A DNA stretch of 64,000 nt from Bartonella alsatica (GTDB lineage: Bacteria; Pseudomonadota; Alphaproteobacteria; Rhizobiales; Rhizobiaceae): positions 1,590,001-1,654,000 of the forward strand of contig NZ_CP058235.1 in NCBI RefSeq assembly GCF_013388295.1. Direction: 5' to 3'. A program made the position numbers and the translations under genes. Under the pieces are notes generated by a model. It saw nothing but the letters and a program-made list of their open reading frames with translations, made no database searches and was not told the origin of the DNA. Shown piece after piece: positions 29,097-39,811 of this stretch (its first letter is position 1; each line of letters opens with the position of its first letter).

Positions 29097-29621
29097 ATGT
29101 TAAAGCCTTTTAGAAAAGGGCGTAGTGTTGTATTGACGCTGGTTTTTATGTTAGAAGTAAATATAGCTGTAGCAAGGAAGCCCGTAGAGTTCCCTATTCA
29201 TCCCGTCCCTTTAAAAATACAGACAAAGCAGGGTATGATCTCTTACAGAGTAGAGATTGCTTTTACGCAGTCTCAGGCAGCTGCTGGTTTAATGTATCGC
29301 ACTGATTTTCCACGTGATCGCGCAATGCTTTTTAGACAGCAGGAAAGTAAGCAGCTAAAGGAAAAGGATACGCAGGAATTTTTTATGTGGATGGCAAATA
29401 CACCTTTACCCTTAGATATGATTTTCTTGAATGCTGAGGGAATTATAGTATCAATTGTCGAAAAAACGTCCCCATTTTCCACGGATACTATTTCATCGGG
29501 AGTACCTGCAACTTTTGCTCTTGAGGTTAATGCTGGTGAGATTTCTGAAAAACAAATAGAAAAGGGACAGAGAGTTTTTCATCCCGCTATTTGTGGAAAA
29601 TGTGAAGGTGATGCAAAATGA
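29097..29621 (+). CDS. DUF192 family exported protein
   Basis: A protein of about 174 residues with an N-terminal signal peptide (hydrophobic VVLTLVFMLEVNIAVA). The DUF192 domain follows: ARTQAAGL-type start QSQAAAGLMYRTDFPRDRAML, then FFMWMANTPLPLDMIFLNAE and SGVPATFALEVNAGE. Structure of the family is known but function is not. I chose ATG 29097 because GTGGAG upstream serves as the binding site; a GTG at 29085 inside that site is the alternative. It overlaps the next gene by four bases (ATGA). Confidence 0.88.
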   Translation: MLKPFRKGRSVVLTLVFMLEVNIAVARKPVEFPIHPVPLKIQTKQGMISYRVEIAFTQSQAAAGLMYRTDFPRDRAMLFRQQESKQLKEKDTQEFFMWMANTPLPLDMIFLNAEGIIVSIVEKTSPFSTDTISSGVPATFALEVNAGEISEKQIEKGQRVFHPAICGKCEGDAK

Positions 29622-30403
29622 CAGCAGAAGATATTCGTTTTTTTGAATATGATGGTTTGCGATTTGCTTATCGAGAAGAAGGACAGGGGGCGCCTATTTT
29701 GTTGATTCATGGTTTTGGGTCTTCTGCACGTGTGAATTGGTATGCAACTGGTTGGTTTCGCACCCTTACTGAAGCAGGATATCGTGTTATTGCTCTTGAT
29801 AATCGCGGACACGGAGATTCAACTAAAAGTTATGATCCTTGCTTTTATACACCTCAAGCTATGGCTAGCGATGCGGTTAGATTGTTGCAACATTTGGAAT
29901 TATCTAGAGCACATGTTATGGGATATTCTATGGGAGCTCGAATTAGCGCATTTATGGCTCTTTTGTATCCGACATATGTACACAGCGTCATTTTTGGTGG
30001 CTTAGGTATTGGTATGGTGACGGGAGCAGGGGATTGGGAACCTGTTGCTGAGGCTCTTTTAGCAGAAGATATTTCTACTATTACCAATCCGCGTGGTATG
30101 ATGTTTCGGAAATTTGCAGATCAAACTAAAAGCGATAGGCGTGCTCTGGCTGCTTGTGTGGTAACATCAAAACAAGACTTAACAGCATCTGAGGTTTACA
30201 AAATAAAACAACCTGCGCTTGTTGCTGTTGGTTCATTAGATGAAATTAGCGGTGAAGCAGAACCGTTAGCAGCTTTATTGCCCTTTGGCGAAGCATTATC
30301 AATTCCTGGGCGAGACCATATGCTTGCTGTAGGAGATAAGGTTTATAAAAAAGGCGTTATCGATTTTCTTTCTCGTTATCCTATTGTTGGAAACTATTCA
30401 TAA
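29618..30403 (+). CDS. alpha/beta-fold hydrolase
   Basis: A 261-residue hydrolase. The oxyanion region reads PILLIHGFGSSARVNW, with VIALDNRGHGDSTKS after it. The nucleophile elbow is VMGYSMGARISAFMA with an intact Ser. An acidic residue is in VAVGSLDEISGEAEP, and the catalytic His is in IPGRDHMLAVGDK. It therefore looks active, in contrast to the hydrolase-like protein at 46 kb. The substrate is unknown. It is translationally coupled to the DUF192 gene, a pairing that suggests a shared envelope or lipid role, but this is a guess. Confidence 0.88.
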   Translation: MTAEDIRFFEYDGLRFAYREEGQGAPILLIHGFGSSARVNWYATGWFRTLTEAGYRVIALDNRGHGDSTKSYDPCFYTPQAMASDAVRLLQHLELSRAHVMGYSMGARISAFMALLYPTYVHSVIFGGLGIGMVTGAGDWEPVAEALLAEDISTITNPRGMMFRKFADQTKSDRRALAACVVTSKQDLTASEVYKIKQPALVAVGSLDEISGEAEPLAALLPFGEALSIPGRDHMLAVGDKVYKKGVIDFLSRYPIVGNYS

Positions 30404-31014
30404 ATTTTAAAATTCACAGAAATATCCAATGTTTTTTATCTTGGATAAAATGAAAAGCTTATTCAGAGGTTTGGCTATTATGGTGTGAATTTTTATGAAA
30501 AGATATGAAAAATAACAATAAAGTTTATTAGCGTAGCTTACGTTTTGTATATGGGTGAACTTTCCTTTTATAGGTTAACCGAGTATACTTTAGAGATAGT
30601 TAGAGAGGATTATTTAAAAATTATTGGCAATAGAATTGTTCAATAAACAAAGTAGTTTTACAAGAGAAGAATGCTTTTGTTTTATAAAACCATATTTTTA
30701 ATAGACAAAAAATATAAGTGATTTGTCAATATTTTATCAGAATATGCTTGTATATGCGATGTTGAAATTGGGGATAAGATGAAAATTATTTAGAACTTAC
30801 ATTTTTCTAACTATTTTTTTACTTTTGAATCTATACGATTATATTTAGTAATGGTAGACCATTTTTATAAAGGTACTTTAATAAATGTGTTAAGATAGTG
30901 TTATTTTGTGTATAGGTAATATAAGTAAAAATTGAAATTAAAATTTACTATATCTTAGGACTGCCTTATTTACCCTCCAGGATTTAAATTAAGAGTCTCA
31001 AAAGACAGGAGAGC
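30404..31014. other. AT-rich spacer
   Basis: 611 bases between the hydrolase and the DUF3126 gene. Only short frames are present. The last bases hold the AGGAGAG ribosome binding site for the next gene. Confidence 0.5.
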
Positions 31015-31230
31015 ATGGTGAATGCTGATGAAATAAGAAAACTTGATAGTTATTTTAAAAACATATTCCAAAATTCAGCATTGCAAGTAAGAGCACGGCC
31101 TAAAAAGGATGATTCTTGTGAGCTTTATATCGGGAATGAGTTTTTAGGTATTATTTATCGAGATGAAGATGAGGACGAACTATCCTACAATTTCTCAATG
31201 GCTATATTAGATATTGATTTAGGAAACTAA
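31015..31230 (+). CDS. DUF3126 family protein
   Basis: A 71-residue acidic protein. The sequence EIRKLDSYFKNIFQNSALQV, the basic RARPKKDD, and YIGNEFLGIIYRDEDEDELS match the small DUF3126 family found across Rhizobiales. No function is known. The start is backed by AGGAGAGC right before ATG. It is alone on its strand and convergent with radC. Confidence 0.85.
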   Translation: MVNADEIRKLDSYFKNIFQNSALQVRARPKKDDSCELYIGNEFLGIIYRDEDEDELSYNFSMAILDIDLGN

Positions 31231-31277
31231 TTCGTTGTGAATAGTTGGATAAAATATTTTTGCAATTGAATTAAGTT

Positions 31278-32072
31278 TCATATGAGTTTTAATGCCTTAA
31301 AGCTCGTATGATCATTTCGTGCAATAATAAGGTGGTCATGAATAGTAATACCTAACGCATTTGCTGCATCTTTTAATATATGTGTCATTGTTATATCTGC
31401 TTTAGAAGGTTTTGCATCACCAGAAGGATGATTGTGTACTAAGATGAGTCCTGCTGCGGATAATTCTAAAGCTCGAGAAATGACTTCACGCGGATAGACA
31501 GGAGTGTGATCAATGGTTCCAGTTTGTTGCACTTCATCAGCGAGTAAACCATTTTTTTTATCAAGAAATAAGATACGAAATTGTTCACGTGTTTCATGAG
31601 CCATAACGGCTTTACAATAAGCTAATACTTTATCCCATGAAGAAAAAATATCACGTTTAAACAATTCTGCACGAGCAAGACGTCCAGCAACATCTGAAAT
31701 AATTTTTAAGTCAATTGCAGTTGCCGGACCGCATCCTTGAATCTCTTGAAGTCGGTGAATATCAGCACCCAATACTTCTGCTAGGGAGCCAAAACGCGCT
31801 ATCAAGTTTTTGGCTATTGGTTTTGTATTCGCTCGAGGGATAGTGCGAAAAAGTAATAATTCAAGGTATTCATAATCTTCAATTGCATTTCCTTTTGACT
31901 TTAAATAGCGTTTACGGAGACGTTCACGATGTCCTTGGTAATGCTTATGTGTTTGTGAATTTTTCTGAAGCTTTTCACTTTTTATTTCCGGTATTGGACT
32001 AAGTGAGAGATTTGGTGTCAATGCAAAGTGATTACTTTGGATATCTCCCTTTTTATTTATTTTTTTAGCCAT
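31278..32072 (-). CDS. radC: RadC/JAB-domain protein
   Basis: A 264-residue RadC family protein. The first half has a helix-hairpin-helix region ([20 protein letters not shown] then [13 protein letters not shown]). The second half is an MPN/JAB metalloprotease-like domain with the metal motif [20 protein letters not shown] (His, His, Ser, Asp). The original repair role was not confirmed, so function is open. It follows map with a 17-base gap in the rhizobial order sfsA-map-radC. Confidence 0.92.
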   Translation of the reverse strand: MAKKINKKGDIQSNHFALTPNLSLSPIPEIKSEKLQKNSQTHKHYQGHRERLRKRYLKSKGNAIEDYEYLELLLFRTIPRANTKPIAKNLIARFGSLAEVLGADIHRLQEIQGCGPATAIDLKIISDVAGRLARAELFKRDIFSSWDKVLAYCKAVMAHETREQFRILFLDKKNGLLADEVQQTGTIDHTPVYPREVISRALELSAAGLILVHNHPSGDAKPSKADITMTHILKDAANALGITIHDHLIIARNDHTSFKALKLI

Positions 32073-32089
32073 AGCATTTCTACATTTAT

Positions 32090-32920
32090 TTAAGCATTTA
32101 AGCTTGAAATATAAAAAATATTTTTAGGAGATTGTGTAAAAATTTCGCATCCTTCATTTGTTACGCCAATTGTATGTTCATACTGTGCGGTAAGAGATCG
32201 ATCACGTGTAACGGCAGTCCAACCGTCAGATAAAATTTTAACCTGTGGTTTCCCAAGGTTGATCATCGGCTCAATTGTAAATATCATACCTTGTTTTAGT
32301 TCTATTCCTTCCCCAGGATTTCCATAATGAAGTATATTGGGTGCATCATGAAAAAGCTGTCCGATTCCATGTCCGCAAAAATCTCTTACAATTGAACATC
32401 GTTCAGATTCTGCATAATTTTGAATGGCTGCACCAATATCACCCGTAGTTGCACCCGGTTTGACTACAGAAATTCCTCTCATAAGACTTTCATATGTTAT
32501 TCTTAGAAGACGTTCTGCAGCACGTCTGATTTTTCCAACAGGGTACATGCGGCTTGAATCTCCGTGCCAACCATCGTGAATAAAGGTCACATCAATATTA
32601 ACAATATCACCTTCTTGCAAGGGTCTGCTATTGGGGATTCCATGGCAAACAACATGATTGATGGATGTACAGCATGAATGACTGTATCCATGGTAATTCA
32701 GGTCAGCAGGAAGAGCACCTTGTTTAGCACCAAAAATAAATACAAAATCATCAATTTCTTGCGTAGTTACACCAGGCTTAATAATATCCGTAAGTGCATC
32801 AAGACATTCCGCAGCAATGCGACCGACTTTACGCATTTTAGCAAAAGCATCTTCGTCAAAAATACGGATCTGTCCGTTAAATTTTAAGGGTATTTTATTA
32901 TATTCAATATAATCAGTCAT
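32090..32920 (-). CDS. map: methionine aminopeptidase type I
   Basis: Map removes the N-terminal Met from new proteins with a two-metal site. The 276-residue protein carries the five metal ligands in [20 protein letters not shown] (two Asp), [16 protein letters not shown] (His), [10 protein letters not shown] (Glu) and [10 protein letters not shown] (Glu). The substrate His is in [18 protein letters not shown]. Length and motifs are of the type Ia form. It lies between sfsA and radC. Confidence 0.95.
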   Translation of the reverse strand: MTDYIEYNKIPLKFNGQIRIFDEDAFAKMRKVGRIAAECLDALTDIIKPGVTTQEIDDFVFIFGAKQGALPADLNYHGYSHSCCTSINHVVCHGIPNSRPLQEGDIVNIDVTFIHDGWHGDSSRMYPVGKIRRAAERLLRITYESLMRGISVVKPGATTGDIGAAIQNYAESERCSIVRDFCGHGIGQLFHDAPNILHYGNPGEGIELKQGMIFTIEPMINLGKPQVKILSDGWTAVTRDRSLTAQYEHTIGVTNEGCEIFTQSPKNIFYISSLNA

Positions 32921-32928
32921 TGCTTTTT

Positions 32929-33630
32929 CTATATTTCTATTTTCACTCTATGAATCGGAAAAATGCCTTCTGCACTTACGTGACATTTTATAGCGTAAAA
33001 TTCTACTCCTGATTTTAATGCTAAATCAAATGTACGTCTATAGATTGGATCAAGGTCATCGCAGATTGTAAAAGCTGAACAATCCTCTCGTTGAATTATA
33101 TAAAGCATAGCGGCTCGTTTTCCTTGTTGCACAACTTTTATGAGCTCTTCAAGATGACGTGTGCCACGTTTTGTTACAGTATCAGGAAACTCTGCTAACC
33201 CTTTTTGGCGCATAAAATGGACATTTTTGACTTCTAGATAACAGTCAGGAACGATGCCATCACACAGAAGAAAGTCGATCCGTGATTGTGTTCCATAACG
33301 TTGTTCTTTCAAAGTGGTTTTGTATTTACTTAATTCGGGTAATAATCCATTTTGAATTGCTTCTAATGCAAGTCTGTTTGGTAAAGCCGTGTTGATGCCA
33401 ACTAAAGTATTATTTACTTCAATAATTTCTAATCGATATGCGTATTTTCGTTTGGAGTTGTTATTATATGAAAGCCAAATATTGGTGTTTGGAGTTATTA
33501 ATCCAAGCATCGATCCTGTATTAGGGACTGACACGGTAAACATGTGTTGGTTATCCCATTTAACGTCAGCAAGAAAACGTTTATAACGACGGATAAGCTT
33601 TGCAGGAAAAAGTTTTGGAATAAAGAGCAT
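32929..33630 (-). CDS. sfsA: sugar fermentation stimulation protein homolog SfsA
   Basis: A 233-residue SfsA. The N-terminal OB-like part has RYKRFLADVKWDNQH and VPNTGSMLGLITPNTNIWLS. The nuclease-like core has RIDFLLCD then CYLEVKNVHFMRQKGLAEFP, with the Asp/Glu-x-Lys pattern, followed by PDTVTKRGTRHLEEL and a C-terminal HV/I segment. SfsA was linked to maltose genes in E. coli, but the fold points to a nuclease; its biological job is unsettled. It starts the sfsA-map-radC run. Confidence 0.93.
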   Translation of the reverse strand: MLFIPKLFPAKLIRRYKRFLADVKWDNQHMFTVSVPNTGSMLGLITPNTNIWLSYNNNSKRKYAYRLEIIEVNNTLVGINTALPNRLALEAIQNGLLPELSKYKTTLKEQRYGTQSRIDFLLCDGIVPDCYLEVKNVHFMRQKGLAEFPDTVTKRGTRHLEELIKVVQQGKRAAMLYIIQREDCSAFTICDDLDPIYRRTFDLALKSGVEFYAIKCHVSAEGIFPIHRVKIEI

Positions 33631-33936
33631 ATTCCTCTCTTAAAACGCATAGTTTTATAATTCAACTCAGATTGTGTTTTGTAAAATATTATATGTTAAA
33701 TAATCCATGGTTAACATTAAAGTGATCTACATAGTCGCTCTAAGATTTAAAAACTAAATTTTGTTTTTGCTTTCATAATTTATTGTTAATATTTTTCATC
33801 ATGAATTTTGAATGAGAATATAATATTGACTATAATTTGTTATTAAAAAGGTTATTTCTTGGAATATTCTCTTTAAAAGATTGCGTTTAAAAAAAAACAA
33901 CGATAGGAGCATAATATATAGAATTAGGTAGAATTA
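33631..33936. other. divergent spacer, sfsA / trmJ-like
   Basis: 306 AT-rich bases between two divergent genes. Promoters are expected, but no specific site or RNA is recognisable. Confidence 0.45.
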
Positions 33937-34773
33937 ATGGCCGGAACCAATAAGAATCGTAAAAATTTAACAGATGGTCCAATTATTATTTTAGTCGAAC
34001 CGCAGTTGCCTGAGAATATTGGTATGGTAGCAAGAGCTATGGCGAATTTTGGGCTTTCTAAGCTTCGGTTAGTCAAACCTCGAGAAATATTTCCAAATGA
34101 AAAAGCCAGGGCTGCAGCAAGCAAAGCAGATCATGTCATTAATGAGGCAATAGTTTTTGATACATTACGTGATGCGATTGCGGATTTGCATTATATTTTT
34201 GCTACAACGGCACGTGAAAGATGTGGTTTTAAGACCGTCAAAAGTGCTGTTGAAGCAGCGAGTATGCTACGTCAGCGTGAGAGGATTGGGCATCAAACGG
34301 GTATTTTATTTGGAAGAGAAAGGTGTGGATTAGAAAATGATGAAATCAGTCTTGTTGATGAAATCATCACTTTTCCAGTTAATCCTGCTTTTGCATCACT
34401 CAATATTGCGCAAGCGGTTTTGCTTATATCTTACGAATGGATGAAATCAGGTTTAGAAAATGTGAGCGATACGGCTTTTCGTACTGTAGAGATGGAGCCG
34501 GCAAATAAAGCAACGTTTCATGGTTTTTTATCTCAATTAGAAGAAGCTTTGGATATTCGTGGATATTTTAGGCCCCGAGAACGCAAAGAAGTGATGCTTG
34601 CAAATCTACGTTCTGTTTTTACACGTGCTAATTTTAGTGAATCTGAGGTTCACTTGCTACGAGGGATTGTCTCTTCATTGGATCATTTTTCTCCTCAATT
34701 ACCGCGGGGAAGCGGTGCACCCGTAGATCGTGAACGTAAAAAATTAAAAACAAGTGTGAAATCCAATGAATAA
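33937..34773 (+). CDS. trmJ: TrmJ-like tRNA/rRNA 2'-O-methyltransferase (SPOUT)
   Basis: A 278-residue SPOUT methyltransferase. The N-terminal strand and helix read IIILVEPQLPENIGMVARAM then ANFGLSKLRLVKPR, the TrmJ signature. The knot region has GILFGRERCGLENDEISLVDE and FPVNPAFASLNIAQAVLLIS. TrmJ methylates the ribose at tRNA position 32 using S-adenosylmethionine. The C-terminal third (about 180-260) is the helical extension of this group. The end overlaps murI by eight bases. The family is sure; the exact target nucleotide is inferred. Confidence 0.88.
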   Translation: MAGTNKNRKNLTDGPIIILVEPQLPENIGMVARAMANFGLSKLRLVKPREIFPNEKARAAASKADHVINEAIVFDTLRDAIADLHYIFATTARERCGFKTVKSAVEAASMLRQRERIGHQTGILFGRERCGLENDEISLVDEIITFPVNPAFASLNIAQAVLLISYEWMKSGLENVSDTAFRTVEMEPANKATFHGFLSQLEEALDIRGYFRPRERKEVMLANLRSVFTRANFSESEVHLLRGIVSSLDHFSPQLPRGSGAPVDRERKKLKTSVKSNE

Positions 34774-35587
34774 ACGGCCTGTTCTTTTTTTTGATAGTGG
34801 CATTGGTGGTTTAACAGTATTGAGGGAAGTGCGCGTTCTTGTTCCTGAAATGCAATTTATTTATGTTGCTGATGATGCGGGATTTCCTTATGGGAATTGG
34901 AAAGAAAATGTTCTGAAAAAAAGAATTTTAAAGATTTTCACAAATCTTTTAACACTCTATAATCCCGCCTTATGTGTAATTGCTTGCAATACGGTTTCTA
35001 CACTAATGATGACTGATTTACGAGAGAAATTTCCTCATATTCTTTTTGTAGGAACAGTTCCCGCAATTAAATCAGCAGCTGAACAAACAAAATCTGGTTT
35101 TATTTCAGTATTAGCCACTCCTGGAACAGTGAAGCGTGCTTATACTTATGAATTAATCAATACTTTTGCTGCTCAATGTCATGTTCAGCTAGTTGGAAGT
35201 GAAAAACTTGCTGGATTTGCTGAAGATTATTTACGTGGAAAGCCTATAGATTTGGAAGAATTACGTCACGAAATACTTCCGTGCTTTGTTGAGAAAAATG
35301 GCAAATATACTGATATTATTGTTTTAGCTTGTACACATTACCCTTTTTTGATGAAATTTTTTCGTAAACAAGCTTTATGGCCAGTTGAATGGATTAATCC
35401 AGCAAAAGCTGTAGCCAAACACACAAGAACATTATTACCGAAAAGAGAGAATCGCCAAAACATAAAGAAGCATAAAGATTTTGCTTTATTTACATCGCAA
35501 AATGTAACCCCTTCAACAGAGCGTTTATTAAAAGGATTTAGCTTAAATATTGTGAAAGGAGTTGACTTTGCAGTGCAAGATCAATAA
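34766..35587 (+). CDS. murI: glutamate racemase
   Basis: MurI supplies D-glutamate for peptidoglycan. The 273-residue protein has LFFDSGIGGLTVLREV, the first catalytic Cys in VIACNTVSTL, GTVPAIKSA, and the second Cys in LACTHYPFLMKFF. A Ser/Asp substrate loop and YVADDAGFPYG match the racemase family. It overlaps the upstream methyltransferase gene by eight bases and precedes rpsD by 174 bases. Confidence 0.95.
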   Translation: MNKRPVLFFDSGIGGLTVLREVRVLVPEMQFIYVADDAGFPYGNWKENVLKKRILKIFTNLLTLYNPALCVIACNTVSTLMMTDLREKFPHILFVGTVPAIKSAAEQTKSGFISVLATPGTVKRAYTYELINTFAAQCHVQLVGSEKLAGFAEDYLRGKPIDLEELRHEILPCFVEKNGKYTDIIVLACTHYPFLMKFFRKQALWPVEWINPAKAVAKHTRTLLPKRENRQNIKKHKDFALFTSQNVTPSTERLLKGFSLNIVKGVDFAVQDQ

Positions 35588-35761
35588 AATCCTCTCCAGC
35601 TTTCTCTTTCGAGAAAATGGCATTAATTGACGTGTCCCGTGGATAATTTTGCATGTTATATGTTAAAGAGTCCTGTCAGTCTTTTGATTTGAAGGCAAAG
35701 GAGGGCGCGTTTCCTTGAGATCTTACTGTAGGATCTTATTTCTGTTTTTAAAGGAAATGCG

Positions 35762-36379
35762 ATGAGCAAACGCGAAACAACGAAGTATAAAATTGATCGC
35801 CGTATGGGAGAAAATATTTGGGGGCGACCGAAATCTCCTGTGAACCGTCGTGATTATGGTCCGGGTCAGCATGGACAACGCCGTAAAGGAAAGCTTTCTG
35901 ACTATGGTGTGCAATTGCGTGCTAAGCAGAAATTAAAAGGATTTTACGGTGATATCTCAGAAAAACAATTCCGTAAAACTTATGAAGAAGCTGCTCGTCG
36001 ACGTGGTGATACTGGTGAAAATCTTATCGGGCTTTTGGAATCACGTTTAGATTCTGTCGTCTACCGTGCGAAATTTGTGCCTACGATCTTCGCTTCTCGT
36101 CAATTTATCAATCATGGTCATGTCAATGTAAATGGTCGGCGCACGAATATTCAATCGTATCGTTGTAAACCAGGTGATGTTATCGAAGTTCGTGAAAAGT
36201 CAAAACAGCTTGTTTTGGTACTAGAATCTGTGCAGTTAGCAGAGCGTGATGTGCCTGAGTATATTGATGCAGATCATAATCAGATGAAAGCGACGTTTAC
36301 GCGTGTTCCTGCTTTTGCAGATGTTCCTTATGCTGTGCAAATGGAACCCAATTTGGTTGTTGAATTTTATTCTCGTTAA
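35762..36379 (+). CDS. rpsD: 30S ribosomal protein S4
   Basis: S4 is a primary binder of 16S rRNA. The 205-residue protein has [20 protein letters not shown], the S4 RNA-binding domain [15 protein letters not shown] then [16 protein letters not shown], and ends VEFYSR. It uses the zinc-free form: the N terminus lacks the Cys cluster. The start follows AAGGAAATGCG. Coding GC is higher than in neighbours, as usual for a highly expressed gene. Confidence 0.97.
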   Translation: MSKRETTKYKIDRRMGENIWGRPKSPVNRRDYGPGQHGQRRKGKLSDYGVQLRAKQKLKGFYGDISEKQFRKTYEEAARRRGDTGENLIGLLESRLDSVVYRAKFVPTIFASRQFINHGHVNVNGRRTNIQSYRCKPGDVIEVREKSKQLVLVLESVQLAERDVPEYIDADHNQMKATFTRVPAFADVPYAVQMEPNLVVEFYSR

Positions 36380-36636
36380 ATTCTTTATAGGGGAGTTTTA
36401 CTCTCTGTCGTTTTATTATACGCCAGAAGTGTTGTTTTGCTTTATAGTGTTTAAAGCTAACAAGTAGTTTTTGTGAATGGCATTATATCAAGTTTATTGT
36501 TATATTTTATAACAATATGGCTTGTATAGGTCTGTTTCTTTTCTCTGTGGATCAATGGAATATCTCGTTTAAGCTGTGTGACGTCTGTTGTTATCTTTGT
36601 CATTTTTGCAGAACAAGCTATTTATTGTGCAGAATT

Positions 36637-37515
36637 ATGGATAATATTTCACTCGGATATCAAGCAATGGGAGAGAATATAGAGAAAACTGATTCTTTTG
36701 TGAAAGAAACTGATAATTGTCATCCGATATTTCGAGTTGCTCCTTCAACTGTGGAGTTTCATAAACTGCGTAAACGGCTTTTACGTCATATACGGCAAGC
36801 ATTAGATGATTTTTCCATGCTTTCTTCAGGAAAAAAATGGCTTATTGCTTTATCAGGTGGAAAGGATTCTTATGGCCTCTTAGCGCTTCTTTTAGATTTA
36901 AAATGGCGCGGTCTTTTGCCTGTTGAAATTCTAGCTTGTAATCTTGATCAAGGGCAACCAGGCTTTCCAAAATATGTTCTTCCAGACTTTTTAGATTCTT
37001 ATAATATCCCATATCGTATTGAGTATCAGGATACTTATTCCATTGTTACAGATAAATTGGCACATACGCAAACATATTGTTCACTTTGTTCGCGATTGAG
37101 ACGTGGTAACTTATATCGTATTGCACGTGAAGAGGGATGTTCTGCATTAGTTCTTGGACATCATCGTGATGATGTTTTAGAAACATTTTTTATGAATTTG
37201 TTTCATGGTGGACGATTAGCAGCCATGCCTGGAAAGCTTATAAACGACGAAGGAGATCTTTTTGTTTTGCGTCCTCTTGTTTACGCTGCTGAAGAAGATA
37301 TGGAAAAATTTTCACAAGCAATGCGGTTTCCTATCATTCCTTGTAATCTTTGTGGTAGCCAGGATGGTTTACAACGCTATGCAATGAAAGAAATGCTAAA
37401 GGATATCGAAAAAAGAATGCCAGGACGTAAAGATACTATGATTCGCGCCTTAACAAATGTCCGCCCAAGCCATTTGCTCGATAAAAAAATTTTTGATTTT
37501 GGAAGCTTATTATAA
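36637..37515 (+). CDS. ttcA: tRNA 2-thiocytidine biosynthesis protein TtcA
   Basis: TtcA inserts sulfur at cytidine 32 of certain tRNAs with ATP and an iron-sulfur cluster. The PP-loop reads [18 protein letters not shown]. Two CxxC pairs follow: [10 protein letters not shown] and [29 protein letters not shown] is also diagnostic. The open frame begins at 36517, but its first 40 residues are Cys- and Leu-rich and unlike the family. ATG 36637 gives 292 residues and the usual length; 36667 is also possible. Confidence 0.92.
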   Translation: MDNISLGYQAMGENIEKTDSFVKETDNCHPIFRVAPSTVEFHKLRKRLLRHIRQALDDFSMLSSGKKWLIALSGGKDSYGLLALLLDLKWRGLLPVEILACNLDQGQPGFPKYVLPDFLDSYNIPYRIEYQDTYSIVTDKLAHTQTYCSLCSRLRRGNLYRIAREEGCSALVLGHHRDDVLETFFMNLFHGGRLAAMPGKLINDEGDLFVLRPLVYAAEEDMEKFSQAMRFPIIPCNLCGSQDGLQRYAMKEMLKDIEKRMPGRKDTMIRALTNVRPSHLLDKKIFDFGSLL

Positions 37516-37555
37516 AGCTGAGTTATTTAAGTACAGGAAGTTTAGCCTTATATTT

Positions 37556-38869
37556 TCAAACTGCTATTCCATAAAGATCATAAGCATCTGATTTTTCGAT
37601 TTTTACGGTAACAAATTCGCCGACACGTAGCGGTCGTCGTGATGATATATGTACAACACCATCTATTTCCGGAGCATCATATTGACTACGACCTTTAGCA
37701 ATTTTTCCTTGACTTTCATCAATGAGAACTTGGAGTCTTTTTCCGATTTTTTTCTTTAAAAGATGAGTAGAAATTTGTTGTTGTTTTGCCATAAAGCGAT
37801 GCCAGCGGTTTTCTTTTACTTCTTCAGAAATGTTTCCTAATCCCAAATCATTTGCAACAGCACCTTTTACTTCTTCATATTTAAAGCATCCAGCTCGTTC
37901 AATTTTTGCTTCTTCTAGCCATTCAAGGAGTATATTAAAATCTTCATTTGTTTCGCCTGGAAAGCCGACAATAAATGTTGATCGTAAGGAGAGATCCGGA
38001 CAAATTTTTCTCCACTTTTCAATTCTACGATTTATTTTTTCCATAAGAGCAGGACGTTTCATATTGCGTAAAACAGTTGGTGAAGCATGCTGAAAAGGAA
38101 TATCTAGATAAGGAAGAATTTTTTTTGCAGCCATAAGTTCAATAACTTCGTCAACATGAGGATAAGGATAAACATAATGTATGCGTATCCAAATACCCAT
38201 ATTGCCTAGTTCACGACAAAGATCAAAAAATTTTGTTTTTATTGTACGCTCTTTCCAAGAGCTTTCGAGATATTTAATATCAATGCCATAAGCACTCGTA
38301 TCTTGTGAGATAACTAAAAGCTCTTTTACACCGGCCTGTACAAGTTTTTCAGCTTCGCGAAGAACATCATTAATAGGACGCGAAGTAAGATTACCACGTA
38401 AAGTAGGAATAATACAAAAACTACATCGATTAGAACATCCTTCAGAGATTTTTAAGTAGGCATAATGACGAGGTGTTAAACGAATGCCTTGCGGGGGAAC
38501 TAAATCGACAAAGGGATCATGACGTGGGGGAATTGCTGTATGAACAGCTTGTATAACACTTTCATAGGCTTGTGGTCCTGTAATGGCTAATACACTAGGA
38601 TGTGCTTGACGTATAACATCAGGATCAGAACCAAGACAGCCGGTTACAATAACTTTTCCATTTTCTTTGAGGGCTTTATTAATATTAGCTAATGATTCAC
38701 GTCTAGCAGAATCAAGAAAACCACAGGTGTTTACAATAACGACATCAGCACCTCGATGATTATGTGAGATTTCATAACCTTCAGACCGGAGTCTTGTAAT
38801 AATTCGCTCAGAATCTACCAGTGCTTTTGGACATCCAAGTGAGACAAAACTAATACGAGGTGCTACCAT
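37556..38869 (-). CDS. rimO: ribosomal protein S12 methylthiotransferase RimO
   Basis: RimO adds a methylthio group to the conserved Asp of ribosomal protein S12. The 437-residue protein has an N-terminal UPF0004 domain ([33 protein letters not shown]) whose three Cys bind one iron-sulfur cluster. The radical-SAM motif is [16 protein letters not shown]-terminal TRAM domain begins near [24 protein letters not shown] and the FxxxEG-like context mark RimO rather than MiaB. It converges on ttcA. Confidence 0.95.
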   Translation of the reverse strand: MVAPRISFVSLGCPKALVDSERIITRLRSEGYEISHNHRGADVVIVNTCGFLDSARRESLANINKALKENGKVIVTGCLGSDPDVIRQAHPSVLAITGPQAYESVIQAVHTAIPPRHDPFVDLVPPQGIRLTPRHYAYLKISEGCSNRCSFCIIPTLRGNLTSRPINDVLREAEKLVQAGVKELLVISQDTSAYGIDIKYLESSWKERTIKTKFFDLCRELGNMGIWIRIHYVYPYPHVDEVIELMAAKKILPYLDIPFQHASPTVLRNMKRPALMEKINRRIEKWRKICPDLSLRSTFIVGFPGETNEDFNILLEWLEEAKIERAGCFKYEEVKGAVANDLGLGNISEEVKENRWHRFMAKQQQISTHLLKKKIGKRLQVLIDESQGKIAKGRSQYDAPEIDGVVHISSRRPLRVGEFVTVKIEKSDAYDLYGIAV

Positions 38870-39097
38870 GATAAAACCTGCAACTTTAATAACGATTAAA
38901 TTTTATTTGCTATTTTAAATTCATTAAGAATGAAAGTGCTCTTTATTTTTGATACATATGCAATAAAATTTTTTACAAAGTTATCTGTTTTTAGCTAAAA
39001 CACTTTATGACTACATATGTCATTATTACTGAATGTGGCATAACACGACAAAAATACCAAATAATTTTTTACTAAATCTATGAATATTCTAGGCATT

Positions 39098-39811
39098 CTA
39101 ATATTTACGAATGAGTCCAATAAGTTTACCTTCTATTTTTACACGCTCGGATCCATATATACGTGTTTCGTAGTGAGGATTTGCTGCTTCTAATGCAATA
39201 GAGGCTCCTTTGCGTCGATAACGTTTTAAAGTTGCTTCCTTTTTATCAATAAATGCAACAATAATTTCACCTGTTATTGCTGTGCTCTGGCGTTTAACAA
39301 TTATAATATCTTTATCAAGAATACCAGCTTCAATCATAGAATCATCTCTGACTTCTAAAGCATAGTGTTCACCCGAATTAATCATATCTTGTGGTAAAGA
39401 AAGCGTATCTGTTTGTTGTATTATAGAGGAGATAGGTATACTTGCACCAATGCGGCCCATAATAGGAATAATGACATTCTCTTTCTTTTCTACCTTAAAG
39501 TTACCAAGATCACCAAAGTTTTTTGATATTTTTCTTTTATTTTTCTCTATCATATTAGGAGAAATTTTACGAGCTAAAGAAAGATTAAATGTTATTTTAT
39601 CTGGAAGTCGAATTATCTCCACTGCGCGAGCACGATTCGGCAAGCGGCGTATAAAACCTCGTTGTTCTAAGGCTATCATTAGCTTATGAATGCCAGACTT
39701 TGAAGAAAGTTCCAATGCAGTTTTCATTTCATCAAAGGAAGGAGGAACACCAGTTTCTTTCATATGATTATGGATGAACAAGAGTAGCTCATATTGTTTA
39801 CATGTTAGCAT
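39098..39811 (-). CDS. lexA: LexA SOS repressor
   Basis: LexA represses the DNA-damage regulon and cleaves itself when RecA filaments form. The 237-residue protein has a winged-helix domain ([20 protein letters not shown] then [26 protein letters not shown]). After a linker, the protease has Ser158 in [11 protein letters not shown] and Lys196 in [11 protein letters not shown]. The scissile bond, normally Ala-Gly, here aligns to A123-S124 in [10 protein letters not shown]. No GTTC-N7-GTTC box, the usual alphaproteobacterial SOS site, was seen upstream. The gene is monocistronic. Confidence 0.93.
   Translation of the reverse strand: MLTCKQYELLLFIHNHMKETGVPPSFDEMKTALELSSKSGIHKLMIALEQRGFIRRLPNRARAVEIIRLPDKITFNLSLARKISPNMIEKNKRKISKNFGDLGNFKVEKKENVIIPIMGRIGASIPISSIIQQTDTLSLPQDMINSGEHYALEVRDDSMIEAGILDKDIIIVKRQSTAITGEIIVAFIDKKEATLKRYRRKGASIALEAANPHYETRIYGSERVKIEGKLIGLIRKY

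Noticed and set aside
36517..36636. 40-residue extension of ttcA
   Set aside because: Cys/Leu/Phe-rich translation of a leader; the normal TtcA length is met from 36637.
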